Counted from the stretch's first letter, positions 45,730 to 57,778 are shown. The stretch is DNA of 64,000 nt from Alnus glutinosa (GCF_958979055.1 NC_084895.1:3245501-3309500); one strand, 5' to 3'. Notes: generated from the sequence alone by a model not told the origin. Translations and numbers: made by a program.

Positions 45730-46862
45730 AAATTAGGACTGACAATTTTGACACGACCCGACAACTCGACACGAAACTAGTGGGTTTGGGTCTACCTTAA
45801 ACGGGTTTGGGTCATAAACGGATCTACCCGTTTAACTCGGTCTAGCAGGTCGGGTGACCCGCCAGACACAATTAACTTTTCTTTTTTTCTTTTTTAAAAA
45901 AAAATGAGAATGGATATAAAATTGTAGTGATATAAAATAAGATGAGGCAAAATTGTAATTTAAAAAAGAGTGAAGCTAATAATAAAATAAGACCATGCTT
46001 GGTCTTATCCACAGCCATGTGTGGCTGTGGATTGTTTTGGAAGATACTTTCTCCCCTTAGGCCCTTATTCCCTTAACCTGAGTCCTGACGCCTCTCCCCT
46101 TTTCTTTTTATTTCTCTTTTCTTTTTTCCTTTTCTTTGTTTCTTCTTCTTATCTCCTTCTCCGTTCTCCCGTCGCGCGCACACCAGATTGAGTGAGAGAG
46201 AACGGATCTGAGAGAGAGAGAGAGTTGATCAGTGACTCCGTGAGAGAGACACAGAAATTAGAAGAAGAAGAAGAAGAAGAAGGGAAGAGTATGGGTTTTC
46301 AGCAAAGATCAAGAAAGAAGAGGCCGAAGCTTGCTAAAGCCCTCTCGTCTCCAATGGCCGATCTATGTAATCCTATTCCGTTTTTTTTTCTTTTTTCTTT
46401 TACAAAAGCAATATTTTCTTATTGATTTTCGTTGTTGCCGATTTGATATTTTTGTTTTTAATTTAATAGTCTTTTGTGAAGAACACTTCATTTTTTTGTC
46501 ATTTCATCGAAGATTTTGTGTTTCATTATTATTTTTTTTTTTCCTTCTCTATTGCAATATTGATCTCATTTACAACCCTGTTCCTTGCAAAATGGTAGTC
46601 CAGCTTTCTTTTTTTGCCATGAATGATAAAGTTGCAGTTCATTTGAGTCTTAGAAGTCAAAACGGGTCAAACGGGTCATGTCGACCCGATCCGACTCATT
46701 ATGCTAAATAGGTTTCATGGGTCGTGTCGGATGACCCGTGAAATTGTCATGTCGTGTTTAGAGCCCTAACCCGTTAAGATAAACGGGTCGTGTTTGAATC
46801 TAACTTAAACGGGTCGCAAGTCTCCACAGGTCGTGTCGGTACCTATTTTGCCGGCCTGTAAG
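45730..46862. mobile_element. nonautonomous element with GGGTC-rich ends and possible captured exon
   Basis: The left end (about 45,730-45,860) and right end (about 46,660-46,862) are inverted and dense in ACGGGTC / GACCCG motifs. The outer ends read TAGGACTGACAA and the inverse TTGCCGGCCTGTA. The interior is different: a CT-rich leader, then an ATG at 46,291 with MGFQQRSRKKRPKLAKALSS followed by PMADL and a GT. This looks like the 5' leader and first exon of a host gene carried inside the element. Unit 2 has the same at about 56,217-57,349. Confidence 0.58.
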
Positions 46863-46991
46863 GATGCCACTTTCCACGCTGGAAATACAACTTCGATCGA
46901 TGTACTCGTGTTGTGCAAATTCTTCAATAGCATAGTCATTAGTCAATGATAATGCTTGAGTGTGAAGTCTAATCTTTTACTTTCCACCAAT

Positions 46992-47050
<59 letters not shown>

Positions 47051-47257
47051 CTAAATGCATTCCTCCTCAATCTACCATAACCCTATTTGTAATGTCTCTC
47101 GATCTTTTAATTTTTGCAATATCTCTTCTATTTTATTATTGGAACGACAATGTTTCTCCTCCGTAAAAAATTATATTAAGTCAAACACCAAGAGGAATCA
47201 CAAGACTCACAAGTGATGCAAAATTTATACCCTTAATTTATTAATTACCATTATACC

Positions 47258-47297
<40 letters not shown>

Positions 47298-47949
47298 CTC
47301 ATGGTTTAAGAGACCATTATACTCCATCTGTTACGGTTTAAGAGAAAATCTTGATAAAAGTGAGATATTGTCAACCCAACAGTAGATTGAATTAAGGAAT
47401 ATTTCAAACATTTACATTTGAGAGATATTACAAATTTAATATTAATTCAAGGAAAATAATTGTAGTTTCTCCAAAAATATATCTATCATATACATGTTGG
47501 TCAAAACCACTGACCACAACTATGGATCTGTTAGCTAGCTAGTTCCAGTCACTTATTTCTTAAACGTCAAAAACTACTTTATTTTATCTTCCTTCCATCA
47601 TATTAGATTGTCTCCAATATATATATAATATAGTTTTTATTCTATAAAAGTGTTAAGATATATTAAATTATTCTCTTTTAATTAATTACGGATAATTTTC
47701 TCAGGAGAAAAACACTTTTGGAGCAACCACCACTTGGCCAAAATAGTAAATTGTCACAGTATTAAATTATATTGTTCGAAGTGTACCATAATAAACCACA
47801 TTTTAATTTATTCAACAACACATCAGTATTGCGAGATTATTATATATGAAATAAATAGCATTGTTTTTGCTCAAAACAAAGACATGTCAAAGTTGATTTC
47901 TCTGTTGTAATGCAAAAGTATCATTGAATTTTACCTTCTGATCCTTAAT
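46863..47949. other. intergenic with AT microsatellite and poly-A
   Basis: (AT)n at about 46,994-47,049 and a poly-A run at about 47,266-47,294. No gene seen. The AT run is a few bases shorter in unit 2 (57,481-57,530), one of the few differences between units. Confidence 0.6.
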
Positions 47950-48165
47950 TCTATTAGTGCGCGTTTTACATTGCAATTTCGTAGATAAAAGTGTGATTAT
48001 TAAACTAAAAAACTGAAAATGAATTGTTTGTAATTGTTGAAACGCACAATTTTAATAGCTAAACTGCGATTTTAAAAGTCAAATTGCGATTTTGTCAAAC
48101 ACTTTCAAATCGTTATTTTTAAATTGCACTAACTAAAATCGCGAAACCAAACAAACCCTTACAAT
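47950..48165. mobile_element. GCGATTTT-type MITE
   Basis: Rich in ATTGCGATTTT and its inverse AAATCG, ending in ACCAAACAAACCC. Same family as the insertion at 53,105-53,420. Unit 2 copy at about 58,431-58,646. Confidence 0.6.
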
Positions 48166-48424
48166 CAATCATCTAATCCAAAAATAAATAAATAAATAAG
48201 TGCATCAAAGATGAATGATAAAAAGAACAAAACTGAATGCACTCTTTTTTTAATTTTATTTATTTTCTATACTAAACAGATGGGTTTATTAACCAAAAAA
48301 TGATTATTTCCACATAATCGAGGTATATTGGTGGGATCCATGCATGGTAGACCCAATAGATCATGATTGTGTGAAAGTTGTGTAAAAATGATTGTAAAAA
48401 GAGTTGTACAAGAATTGAGACATG

Positions 48425-48565
48425 ATTCTTACACAACAGTTGTGCAATTGTTGTACAAGATTCAAGAGACATGGATGGGTCCCACCACATGGGTCCCACG
48501 TGGGACCCACTCTATGTCTCTTGTCTCTTGCACAACAATTGCACAACTGTTATGCAAGAGACATT
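48425..48565. mobile_element. foldback MITE with GTGGGTCCCAC core
   Basis: Arms contain CACAACAGTTGTGCAATTGT and the inverse ACAATTGCACAACTGTTATG around a core of TGGGTCCCAC repeats. Copy at 58,906-59,046. Confidence 0.68.
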
Positions 48566-48689
48566 TCTCTACAAGAATCACCTCCCTATTAACCAATGAG
48601 AAATGATATGTACACAATAAATCTACACAACTTTTACATAACACACTCACATGAGGTGAGATCCATGTGAATGAGACCCACCACATAGG

Positions 48690-48822
48690 AAAATGTTAGA
48701 TTTACAACACCAATACAACAACTAGACAACAATCCCTCACATGAGGGTGGGTCCCACATACTGGGGTCCACCCTCATGTGAGGGGTTGTTGTACAGTTGT
48801 TGTATTAGTGTTGTACAAGAAT
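48690..48822. mobile_element. foldback MITE with 17-bp perfect inner arms
   Basis: Inner arms 48734-48750 and 48768-48784 are perfect inverted copies. Outer arms pair as ACAACACCAATACAACAAC and GTTGTTGTATTAGTGTTGT. Copy at 59,171-59,303. Confidence 0.75.
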
Positions 48823-49627
48823 CAAATCCCCACCACATAAATCTCACTCCATATGAATGTGCTGTGTAAAAATTGTATACATTTTATTGTGTAATAATCA
48901 TAACACTTAACCAGAACTACTGCAGCAGCTTCACATAAAGATCTTCTTCCTAGCTAATCGGTGGCAGCAAGTAAAGTGTCTGCTTTTAAACTTTCTTCCC
49001 GTTGCCTAACTGCCACAGTTTTGAGTGTTTTAAAAATGAGGCACAGAGGTACGTAACCGGACGTTCCTTTCCTCCCAGCACCTATCATGCTGTTTCCTCC
49101 TTTAACCATTAAAAATTTATATATATATATATATATACACAATTAAATATCAAATTACTTATAAAATATCTTAAGGAAGCAATTTTGTCCAAAACCATTT
49201 ATTATTCAAACAAAGAATAAAAAATACATTTTAATATTTGGAAGATTACGGACTACTGAAGGCGATGGCAAGTGTTTGAATATATTCTAAATATATACCT
49301 TCTTTGTTGGTCTGATCTCAACATTCGATTATGTTGTGAACACGTGTCATTCATAGACTAAATCAGATGTTAATTTATTTCCCAATACAATTTTATATTA
49401 TTTTGTAATATTTTGTATTAAGTCTCTGACTTCTTGATTCTAACACGTGACTTGAGCTCACAGACCCGATTTTACAAACGCCGCACCAAATCTATCCTTG
49501 ACCTGAGCTCACATATCCAATTTCCACGCGCCCGCACCTGATCCAACTGAGCTCGCAACCCAGCTTTCACCCACGTCCGCCCCTTCTCCATCTTAGCTCA
49601 CTGCTCAGTTTTTTTTGGCACTCTTTT

Positions 49628-50309
49628 GGGTTTGTTTGGCAATAGAGGGAACATGAGAGTATAGTGAAAAAATAATTTTTGAGTTGATAAAAAGTGATAT
49701 ATAAATATGATATAAAGTGTTAGAACAGATTCTGATTTGGTGATATGTTAATCTTCAAGAGCCCATAACAAGCAAAAAAGGAAGCTGCATCGGGGAAGCC
49801 CAACAATCCTACTCTAATGCCTAAGTCAGTATTTTCTTGAGTATGTATATCTTTTTAATCACAAAGAATCGATTTCAATACTTGTGCATTAATGGGGGTA
49901 TTTATAGGCGGAGTGGCGAGAGCAGCTCCTTTTTTCCCGGGCCACGTGCCAAGGTTAGAGGGCTTGTTGAGATTCCGAATCGTGGTGTGCATGCCGCAAT
50001 AATCAGAGAGTCGGTTTTTAACCGATTCCGGATCGCCACAATAATCGAGGAGTCGGTATTTTACCGACTCTGGATGAGTTGGACTCGGTAGTTGATTATT
50101 ATGAACTTATTGGGCTTGGATGTTGACGGGCCCAATTGATCCGGTCCCTGTGATAATTGTTGCTGGGCTCGGCCCGTTCTGGTAGGTCGGGATATTTTTC
50201 CAACATAAGTAAAAAGAATTTGTGTAGAAAAGTGAAAAAGTTTTGTATTGTAGTAGATTTTTTTATTTGAATAGTAATAAAAAAAATTATTGACATGATA
50301 TAAAAAGTG

Positions 50310-50340
<31 letters not shown>

Positions 50341-50443
50341 AAGAAAGAGAAAAAGAAAGTTTAAATATTTTGATATTGATTGTTTTTTAAAAATGTGAAA
50401 ATAAAATTGAAAATTTTGGTATTGGTTGTCAAACAAAGCCAAA
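49628..50443. mobile_element. hAT-like MITE split by a solo LTR
   Basis: Left end GGGTTTGTTTGGCAATAG and right end the inverse GGTTGTCAAACAAAGCC. The solo LTR 49,718-50,205 lies inside. The interior flanks share GATATGATATAAAG and GAATAGTAATAAAA with the relic at 41,014-41,742. Copy at 60,109-60,924. Confidence 0.58.
49718..50205 (-). mobile_element. solo LTR, 488 bp (array unit 1)
   Basis: On the minus strand it runs from TGTTGGAAAAATATC to TGTTCTAACA, so it has TG...CA ends. A TATA box CTATAAATACCCC lies near 49,890-49,910. Downstream is CTGACTTAGGCATTAGAG, a motif I associate with Gypsy-type plant LTRs. Two tandem units of about 43 bp with a GAGTCGGT...ACCGACTC hairpin lie upstream of the TATA box. 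The flanking pentamers TAAAG and TAAGT are similar but not identical. Confidence 0.7.
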
Positions 50444-51228
50444 GGCCTTTTTATGAAACTCTCATTTGGGACCTGCGTCTCTTTTTTGTGTACGATCTTT
50501 AGTCACTAATTAATGTCGAGTATGACATTTTAATAGCCAGTTAAAATGATGATAAAAAAAAATTACAAATACAATTTAATAAATATAAGCAATGTCTATT
50601 ACAATTATACAAGAAAATTATATATATGAAGTGGTTTAAATTATTAGAGACCAAATTATAATAGTGTAGCAGTGCATGCCTAGTGGCCACGGATCCCTTG
50701 GTCTCTGCTCAACGGTCTGAATAAAAATGTGGGGAGCTCCCAACCTTCTTGGGGGCTTGGATGCAAGTTGTGTATTTTACTATCCCCAAGTACTCAAAGA
50801 TTTTTATTCAAAATAAAAAAATAAAATAAAATAAAAAAAGTACTCAAAGATTCAAAGGTTGGTGAAAGGAAAGAAAACAAAAAATAAAAATGAAAGAAAA
50901 TGTGGTGAGCCGTTGGCATTCACTTAAAATAATTAAGGTGATTGTTTTTCACTAGTTGGATCATTTTCGGTTTAATTTGCAAGTAAATGTGGTTGAGAAA
51001 TGGGTTTTGTGAAAGAAGCCAAAATTAAACGGAAAATTTTAATGGAGAAGTGAAATTGAAAAACAAAATTGAAATATAAATCTGCTAAATTGATATTTTT
51101 TTAAAGTTTAATGAAGTGATTGCAAAAGTAATGAAAGATTAAAGGTTGTAACTTTTGAATTCTTGTAATTCTGGTCACTTTGACTTCTTGTAAGTAATGT
51201 CTAAATTAATAGTGGTAAGTGAAGTTTT
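50444..51228. other. intergenic, no gene seen
   Basis: AT-rich. The part from about 51,010 to 51,235 carries motifs of the GTAAGTGAAA MITE family. No supported frame. Confidence 0.45.
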
Positions 51229-51480
51229 TCATTTTTTAATAAGTTAAAATTTATTAAAAATTCAACAAAAAATAAATAAATACAAAGGTTTCATAAGCAG
51301 CACTCAAAAATAAGATGGCCTAAAAGTCGAAGGGTTCTACACTAGCAATTGCGGGTAAGAAGGAAAACATGGACAAATAAAACTAAAGATTACATCATAA
51401 AAGCCATAAGACCCAACTAAAAATTCATTAAGAATCCCAAACACTAGAAGGGCAAAGCTGTCCAAAAATAAAAATGTAAA
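51229..51480 (-). mobile_element. possible LINE 3' end, antisense
   Basis: Begins with a T-rich stretch and TTAATAAGTTAAAATTTATT, then A/C-rich frame-less sequence, like the 3' untranslated end of plant LINEs read backwards. Weak evidence. Copy at about 61,709-61,960. Confidence 0.3.
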
Positions 51481-51715
51481 ATAACAATTTTATCCTTATT
51501 TTTAAAAGAACCTACTCCTCTCCAGTTCATTTCATTGCTTCCGGGGTAAACATAGAAAATTTAAGGTAAATTTATTGAAAAAGAGATCTTCAATTCGTAG
51601 TTCCAAATTTCTGATCTGATTCTAGGAGTAAAAGTGGAATGAATAACAAGTGATCATCACGACCTAAAAATTCAAATTTCAAGTAAGTGCCCCAATGCAA
51701 AGTAAAAGTTGTAGA

Positions 51716-52182
51716 TCATCCTAGAATGGCAAATAATACCAAACACAATTGAAAACCCCAGCCAAAGAAGTTTTCAAAAGAACCCACACGGAACTTGCTC
51801 AGCGTCGATGCAATAGACTTCTTAGAGGGAGCCCCGGCTTCAGGAGGATAGCCATTAGGGGATGGCACTGGAGGGTTAGATCCCCCTCTCGTACGTGGAG
51901 ACGGCGCAGGCGATGAAGATGGAGGGGCAAGAAGCAGCGAAAGTGACGGCGACGGAATCGGTTGAGATCGCTTGGGGCAATTGTGCACCTTAACGGAAAT
52001 CTTCAGCCCTAGAGCACTGTAGTTTGAGAAGTTGCTGATGAAATAGTAGACACCTTTCTCCGTCAATGGTAAAATAGCCGGACCAATGTTCAAGACCTTA
52101 ATGGGGTTGCATGCAGTGCAACTCTCGTACTCTTGCCTTGACACTTGAATCACATCGTTATTTCCGGTCTCAAATCCAAAAC
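51716..52182 (-). pseudogene. phytocyanin second exon without its first exon (unit 1)
   Basis: From the acceptor at 52,183 the frame reads GFGFETGNNDVIQVSRQEYE, then SCTACNPIKVLNIGPAILPL and the GVYYFISNFSNY strand, the second half of a phytocyanin (plastocyanin-like cupredoxin) domain. A Pro/Ser-rich linker (SPSLSLLLAPPSSSPAPSP) follows, and then a hydrophobic tail suited to a GPI anchor. Such proteins sit on the outer plasma membrane or in the cell wall. The copper-ligand His before the last Cys is Tyr (NYS), so even an intact protein would resemble early-nodulin-like non-binding members. Here the usual Cys after that Tyr is Ser, while unit 2 keeps Cys. The first exon (signal peptide and first half of the domain) is absent from the 490 bp upstream, where the array junction begins. 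Confidence 0.8.
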
Positions 52183-52189
52183 CTATAAG

Positions 52190-52670
52190 AGAGATATAGT
52201 CAAAAGAAAATCATTAGAATTAGATAATATGTAACGTGTAATTTGCACACAAGATGCAAGGACGGAATCAAAAATTTTAATTTAAAGGGCTAAGAGACTA
52301 AACCAAAATTTTTGATCCAGGGGTTGAAGTATGAATAAATCATATGTGCGTGTACAAAAGACCAATGTAGGGATAGAATTAAGATTTTTAATTCAGATGA
52401 ATAGGAGACATAACGAAGATTTTTAATTCATAGGATTAAAGTATGAATGAGTCATATGTATGTGTAATTTGTGCACAAGTTCGATGCAGGGACGGAACCG
52501 AAATTAATTTCTGATTCCGAGGGTTAAGAGACATAACCAAGATTTCTAATTCAAATGGTTAAAGTATGAAAGAATCATATATATGTAAGTGTAATTTGCG
52601 CACAAGATGCGAGAACGGAACCAAGATATCTAATTTGATGGTCTAACAAATGGAATCAAGATTTCTGATT
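52190..52670. repeat. degenerate 110-120 bp tandem repeats in the phytocyanin intron
   Basis: Four units, each with a (C/G)CACAAGATGC...GGACGGAA block followed by GAATAAATCATAT-like sequence, begin near 52,245, 52,352, 52,470 and 52,592. Repeated identically at about 62,670-63,150. Confidence 0.7.
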
Positions 52671-52743
52671 CAAAGCCTTGGACCAAGACATGTTTCATCA
52701 ATTCCTTAGCAAGTTGGGCATTACGGACTTAACCTATGACTCT

Positions 52744-52974
52744 TGGTATTTTTGCAAATCTTTTAAATGAAAGAAAACATAAAATTAAAAGAAAATAATT
52801 TACAATACAAATGATTCCTATTTATAGGAATATAAAGAGAATATAAAATGGTATGTAGAGAGAATATATTCAATTCTGATTTGATTATATTCAATTACAA
52901 TTAATGAGGATTAAATCAAATCCTCCAATATATGGAGAGTACCGTAATTTATGGTATTAATATATTCTCTAACA
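52744..52974 (-). mobile_element. Copia-type 3' LTR, internally deleted (unit 2)
   Basis: Same LTR as 42,382-42,717, with a TGTTAGAGAATATATT start and a TATA box (CCTATAAATAGG). About 105 bp covering the ACGTAGGTCATTG leader region are missing. The polypurine tract CAGGAGGA precedes it. Confidence 0.7.
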
Positions 52975-53018
52975 TCCTCCTGCAAACTCAAGGTGAAAGA
53001 TTCTGAAATCTTAAGTTT

Positions 53019-53052
<34 letters not shown>

Positions 53053-53104
53053 TGGGTCGGATATAACTCAGTTTGGAGAACAGTTTTCGTCTTCCTTCTT
53101 CTTC

Positions 53105-53420
53105 GAGTGTGTTTGGGATTGCGATTTCGTAGACAATAAGTGCGATTTTAAACCAAATCGCAGAACATAGATCGTTTGTGAACTGCGTTTTTAAAAATTG
53201 CGATTTGAAAACGCAGAAAATCTGCTTGTTCAAATCGCAGATAAGATGGTGCTTTTTTGAAAACGCAGAATTTTAAAAGGTAAATTCGCGATTTTAAAGG
53301 CTAAACTGTGATTTTGCCAAACGCTTAACTGCGTTTTTAAAAATCATTTTTTTCAAATCGCACATTTTAAAATCGTTATTTTAAATCGTACTTTTTGAAA
53401 TCGCAAACTCAAACGGACCC
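53105..53420. mobile_element. GCGATTTT-type MITE present in units 2 and 3, absent from unit 1
   Basis: 316 bp from GAGTGTGTTTGGGATTGCG to the approximate inverse CGCAAACTCAAACGGACCC. Unit 1 at about 42,858 runs straight through the site within a CTT repeat, so the target duplication cannot be resolved. The terminal GTTTGGGATTGCGATTT motif is typical of hAT-derived plant MITEs. Confidence 0.75.
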
Positions 53421-54690
53421 TTCATCTTCTTCTTCAAGCTAACTGTGGGCTAAATGTTGCTTCTTCTTCTTCTTCGTTTTCATCTTCTTATTCTTCAAGC
53501 CAATTGTGGGCTAAATGAGCCTAGGTAGCGAGGTTTCAAATAATATCTCGAAGGCTAAATACATAATGGGCTAAAGAAAAAGGAGCCCACTATAGGCTAA
53601 AATGGGCATAGGTTTTAAAGAATACCACAAATGCCAAAATAATATGGGCCAAAATAAGAAGCCTACAATGAGTTGAAATGGGCCCGGATTTGAAACAATA
53701 CCACAAAGGCCAAATACAAGTAATGGGCCAACAAATTGCCCAAACAATGTGGGCAACTTTGGCCTCTTTTATGGGCTTTTCTTTTCTTTTTCTTTTTTCT
53801 TCTTTTTTTTTTTTTTTTCACACCTTTTCTCTAAACAACAATCGTCTTTACCAACAACAGCTACAAGAAGGTGACAGGAATAAGAGCAGATACGATCGCA
53901 ACCTTGAAGAGAACGGTGGGCCTAATGGATGGCTGGCGAAAGAGCGGTAAGGTAGTGACTGTGACGATGAGGAGAAGTGGTGATTTAACATTAAACAAGA
54001 CGTTCGACGTGTGTGGTAACTGTATGAACAGTTTGGATGCGTGTATTCTTTTTATTAGATATAAAGGGTATCATAGACATGTGACTCAACAATTTTAAAA
54101 TCCTTTAAAAACTTAACGAAAAAGAAATGAAGAAATTATTTAATAACACAGTGCGAACCTTTGTAAATGATTTTGATAATTAACTTCTTAAATCTTAAAA
54201 ACCGATTGGATAACGGGTAACACCTCACCAAAAACCGAAATATTTGTTCCTTTTACATAATTAAGCCAAATATAATCGGGTTTAGGGCGATAGGCTTGAG
54301 GACAAGTACGTACGTCGTTTGTCATGTTGTAGTTAAGGACTCCAACAAGTTATATGACTAAAGTAGGACAAATTAACCATCGTTAGCATTGCCAGATCAC
54401 CTACTTTATTCTCCTAATCCTTCTTGATAGTAGCTGTTTTTACTCTTTTTTTAAATATATTTCCTTACTTTCCTTCCAGGCAATCTTGTCTGAAAAATAA
54501 ACTTGTCAAGAAAATATTTTATTGTTCCAATTAAGCATTAAAAAACATCATAAATAAGAAACATCAAATGTACTTAATTAACTACAAAATGTTTGATCGA
54601 TCTATACAGAAAAAAGACAAAGATTTCCTTCCCTAGCCTTCTCCACATTCACAAGAACAACAGTAGCTAGCTAGGAAATCCAGTGATACC

Positions 54691-55182
54691 ATGGATCATA
54701 ACAAAAATGGTCTTATTTTTGCAGTCGGATTCCCTCTTAGCGTTATTCTAATATCTTTATTCTTAACCATTGCTTCCTATCTCTGCACCCCCAACAACAA
54801 CAACCCATCTCATAATCAAAACAATACTACTTCCCCACAAAACACTGACCAAAACTTTGTCGCCATTGAGTTAGACGGCGGCCTGGACGAAGCAACTCTC
54901 CATAGCTTCCCGAAGCTCCTTTACTCCCAATACAATCTCAAGAAAAGCAGCTCAGCTAGCGTTGCTTCTTGCTGCTCCATCTGCTTGGCGGATTACAAAG
55001 AAACTGACGTGCTTCAGTTGCTACCTGGTTGCGGCCATCTCTTCCATCTCAAGTGCGTCAACCCTTGGTTAAGGCTCCGTCCTTCTTGCCCGCTGTGTCG
55101 AAAGTCGCTGGTTGCAGCTCCGGTAGTGTCTCCTCTCGTTGATCAGATGCCTCCCTTGGCAACTCGGCAAGATCAGCTCTAG
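54691..55182 (+). CDS. ATL-family RING-H2 E3 ubiquitin ligase (copy 2)
   Basis: The 163-residue product is identical to that of 44,204-44,695: N-terminal membrane helix, GLD motif, RING-H2 zinc finger with all eight ligands. About 0.6 kb upstream is nearly identical too (one 4-bp indel about 115 bp before the ATG). The 3' flank differs by single bases, so both copies should carry the same promoter. Beyond about 650 bp upstream the copies diverge: this copy follows the hybrid repeat (with the 316-bp MITE), and copy 1 follows the older repeat. Expression could therefore differ only through distal elements. Confidence 0.93.
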   Translation: MDHNKNGLIFAVGFPLSVILISLFLTIASYLCTPNNNNPSHNQNNTTSPQNTDQNFVAIELDGGLDEATLHSFPKLLYSQYNLKKSSSASVASCCSICLADYKETDVLQLLPGCGHLFHLKCVNPWLRLRPSCPLCRKSLVAAPVVSPLVDQMPPLATRQDQL

Positions 55183-55236
55183 AGTTTTTTTTACAAATTT
55201 TTTTTCTTTCTTTCTTTTTTTTTTGGTAATGAAACA

Positions 55237-55832
55237 TTGGTGAAAGTTCATTTACCGTACCCAATCAATTGTTGTTGTTTTTGTAATTATTTTTTAAATT
55301 TTAAAAAACTTTCAATTTAGTATATTTATTTTTCAATTTTTATTTTTTTTAATTTCACCCCTTCATTAGAATTTTTCGTTAAATTCTATTAAAATTTTTA
55401 AAATAATCGTTTATACAAAATTTTTTTAAGATTCAGGTGTGAGTATTTTACAAATTACGTTAAATTCTGACTTGACCAACGCTTAAATCCTTACAATTTT
55501 TTTTTTCTTAAAAAGTATGGCTATTTTGAAAATTTTGACATCAATCCGTTAGAATTTAATGGAAGAGTGAAATTGAAACAAAAAAAAAAATTAAAATTAA
55601 AATTAAAAGATAAATACACTAAATTGAGAATTTTTTAAATTTAAATTCCTAAAAAGTATGGGTATTTTGAGACTTTTGACACCAATCTGTTAGGATTTAA
55701 TGGAAGGTTGAAATTGAAAAAGAAAATTAAAAGATAAATACACTAAATTAAAAAAAAAATTTAAATTTAGAAAAGCAATTACAATATGATTAATGTGCCA
55801 GGGGTTAAGGAAATTTTTCCGTAAAACATTTT
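55237..55832. mobile_element. degenerate foldback MITE (unit 2 copy)
   Basis: Equivalent of 44,750-45,345. Differs by one C/T substitution and A-run length. Confidence 0.5.
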
Positions 55833-56216
55833 AAGGTCTTCGTTATCTTTTTTCACTCCCTAGGAAATGAGATAGAGGAAAGATGTTTCAAATGATGAAC
55901 AATTCGTAAAGAAAATTCATCTATGAGTGCCTTTAGAAACTGAAATTAAAGGGAAGAAACTATTTCATAGTCAAGATTACATTTTATGTATTTAACTATG
56001 TATATTTTGTTACATAAGGAATATATTGTCATAATTTTTAAAATTTTCAAATAACATGGTGCCATATACACTATTACATAAATAAAATAATTAAAATATG
56101 AATCATTAAATAGTTTCCTCAGTTTATTTTGAAATACAGAGCATCCTGTTTCATTATAACTAAACTTACAATTATATAAATCTTCAAATGATGGAAAATA
56201 ATACATTTTAGTACTC

Positions 56217-57349
56217 AAATTAGGACTGACAATTTTGACACGACCCGACAACTCGACACGAAACTAGTGGGTTTGGGTCTACCTTAAACGGGTTTGGGTC
56301 ATAAACGGATCTACCCGTTTAACTCGGTCTAGCAGGTCGGGTGACCCGCCAGACACAATTAACTTTTCTTTTTTTCTTTTTTAAAAAAAAATGAGAATGG
56401 ATATAAAATTGTAGTGATATAAAATAAGATGAGGCAAAATTGTAATTTAAAAAAGAGTGAAGCTAATAATAAAATAAGACCATGCTTGGTCTTATCCACA
56501 GCCATGTGTGGCTGTGGATTGTTTTGGAAGATACTTTCTCCCCTTAGGCCCTTATTCCCTTAACCTGAGTCCTGACGCCTCTCCCCTTTTCTTTTTATTT
56601 CTCTTTTCTTTTTTCCTTTTCTTTGTTTCTTCTTCTTATCTCCTTCTCCGTTCTCCCGTCGCGCGCACACCAGATTGAGTGAGAGAGAACGGATCTGAGA
56701 GAGAGAGAGAGTTGATCAGTGACTCCGTGAGAGAGACACAGAAATTAGAAGAAGAAGAAGAAGAAGAAGGGAAGAGTATGGGTTTTCAGCAAAGATCAAG
56801 AAAGAAGAGGCCGAAGCTTGCTAAAGCCCTCTCGTCTCCAATGGCCGATCTATGTAATCCTATTCCGTTTTTTTTTCTTTTTTCTTTTACAAAAGCAATA
56901 TTTTCTTATTGATTTTCGTTGTTGCCGATTTGATATTTTTGTTTTTAATTTAATAGTCTTTTGTGAAGAACACTTCATTTTTTTGTCATTTCATCGAAGA
57001 TTTTGTGTTTCATTATTATTTTTTTTTTTCCTTCTCTATTGCAATATTGATCTCATTTACAACCCTGTTCCTTGCAAAATGGTAGTCCAGCTTTCTTTTT
57101 TTGCCATGAATGATAAAGTTGCAGTTCATTTGAGTCTTAGAAGTCAAAACGGGTCAAACGGGTCATGTCGACCCGATCCGACTCATTATGCTAAATAGGT
57201 TTCATGGGTCGTGTCGGATGACCCGTGAAATTGTCATGTCGTGTTTAGAGCCCTAACCCGTTAAGATAAACGGGTCGTGTTTGAATCTAACTTAAACGGG
57301 TCGCAAGTCTCCACAGGTCGTGTCGGTACCTATTTTGCCGGCCTGTAAG
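56217..57349. mobile_element. GGGTC-ended element with possible captured exon (unit 2 copy)
   Basis: Equivalent of 45,730-46,862, sequence unchanged by eye. The putative exon starts at 56,778. Confidence 0.57.
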
Positions 57350-57478
57350 GATGCCACTTTCCACGCTGGAAATACAACTTCGATCGATGTACTCGTGTTG
57401 TGCAAATTCTTCAATAGCATAGTCATTAGTCAATGATAATGCTTGAGTGTGAAGTCTAATCTTTTACTTTCCACCAAT

Positions 57479-57531
<53 letters not shown>

Positions 57532-57738
57532 CTAAATGCATTCCTCCTCAATCTACCATAACCCTATTTGTAATGTCTCTCGATCTTTTAATTTTTGCAA
57601 TATCTCTTCTATTTTATTATTGGAACGACAATGTTTCTCCTCCGTAAAAAATTATATTAAGTCAAACACCAAGAGGAATCACAAGACTCACAAGTGATGC
57701 AAAATTTATACCCTTAATTTATTAATTACCATTATACC

Positions 57739-57778
<40 letters not shown>

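Larger units (their letters stand above)
42310..52671 (+). repeat. tandem array unit 1
   Basis: Direct repeat of unit 2. From about 43,551 to 52,671 the match to 54,042-63,151 is almost perfect: a 4-bp indel near 44,085, a few substitutions and microsatellite length changes. The first 1.2 kb (42,310-43,550) is clearly more diverged, and lacks the MITE that units 2 and 3 carry. Confidence 0.95.
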
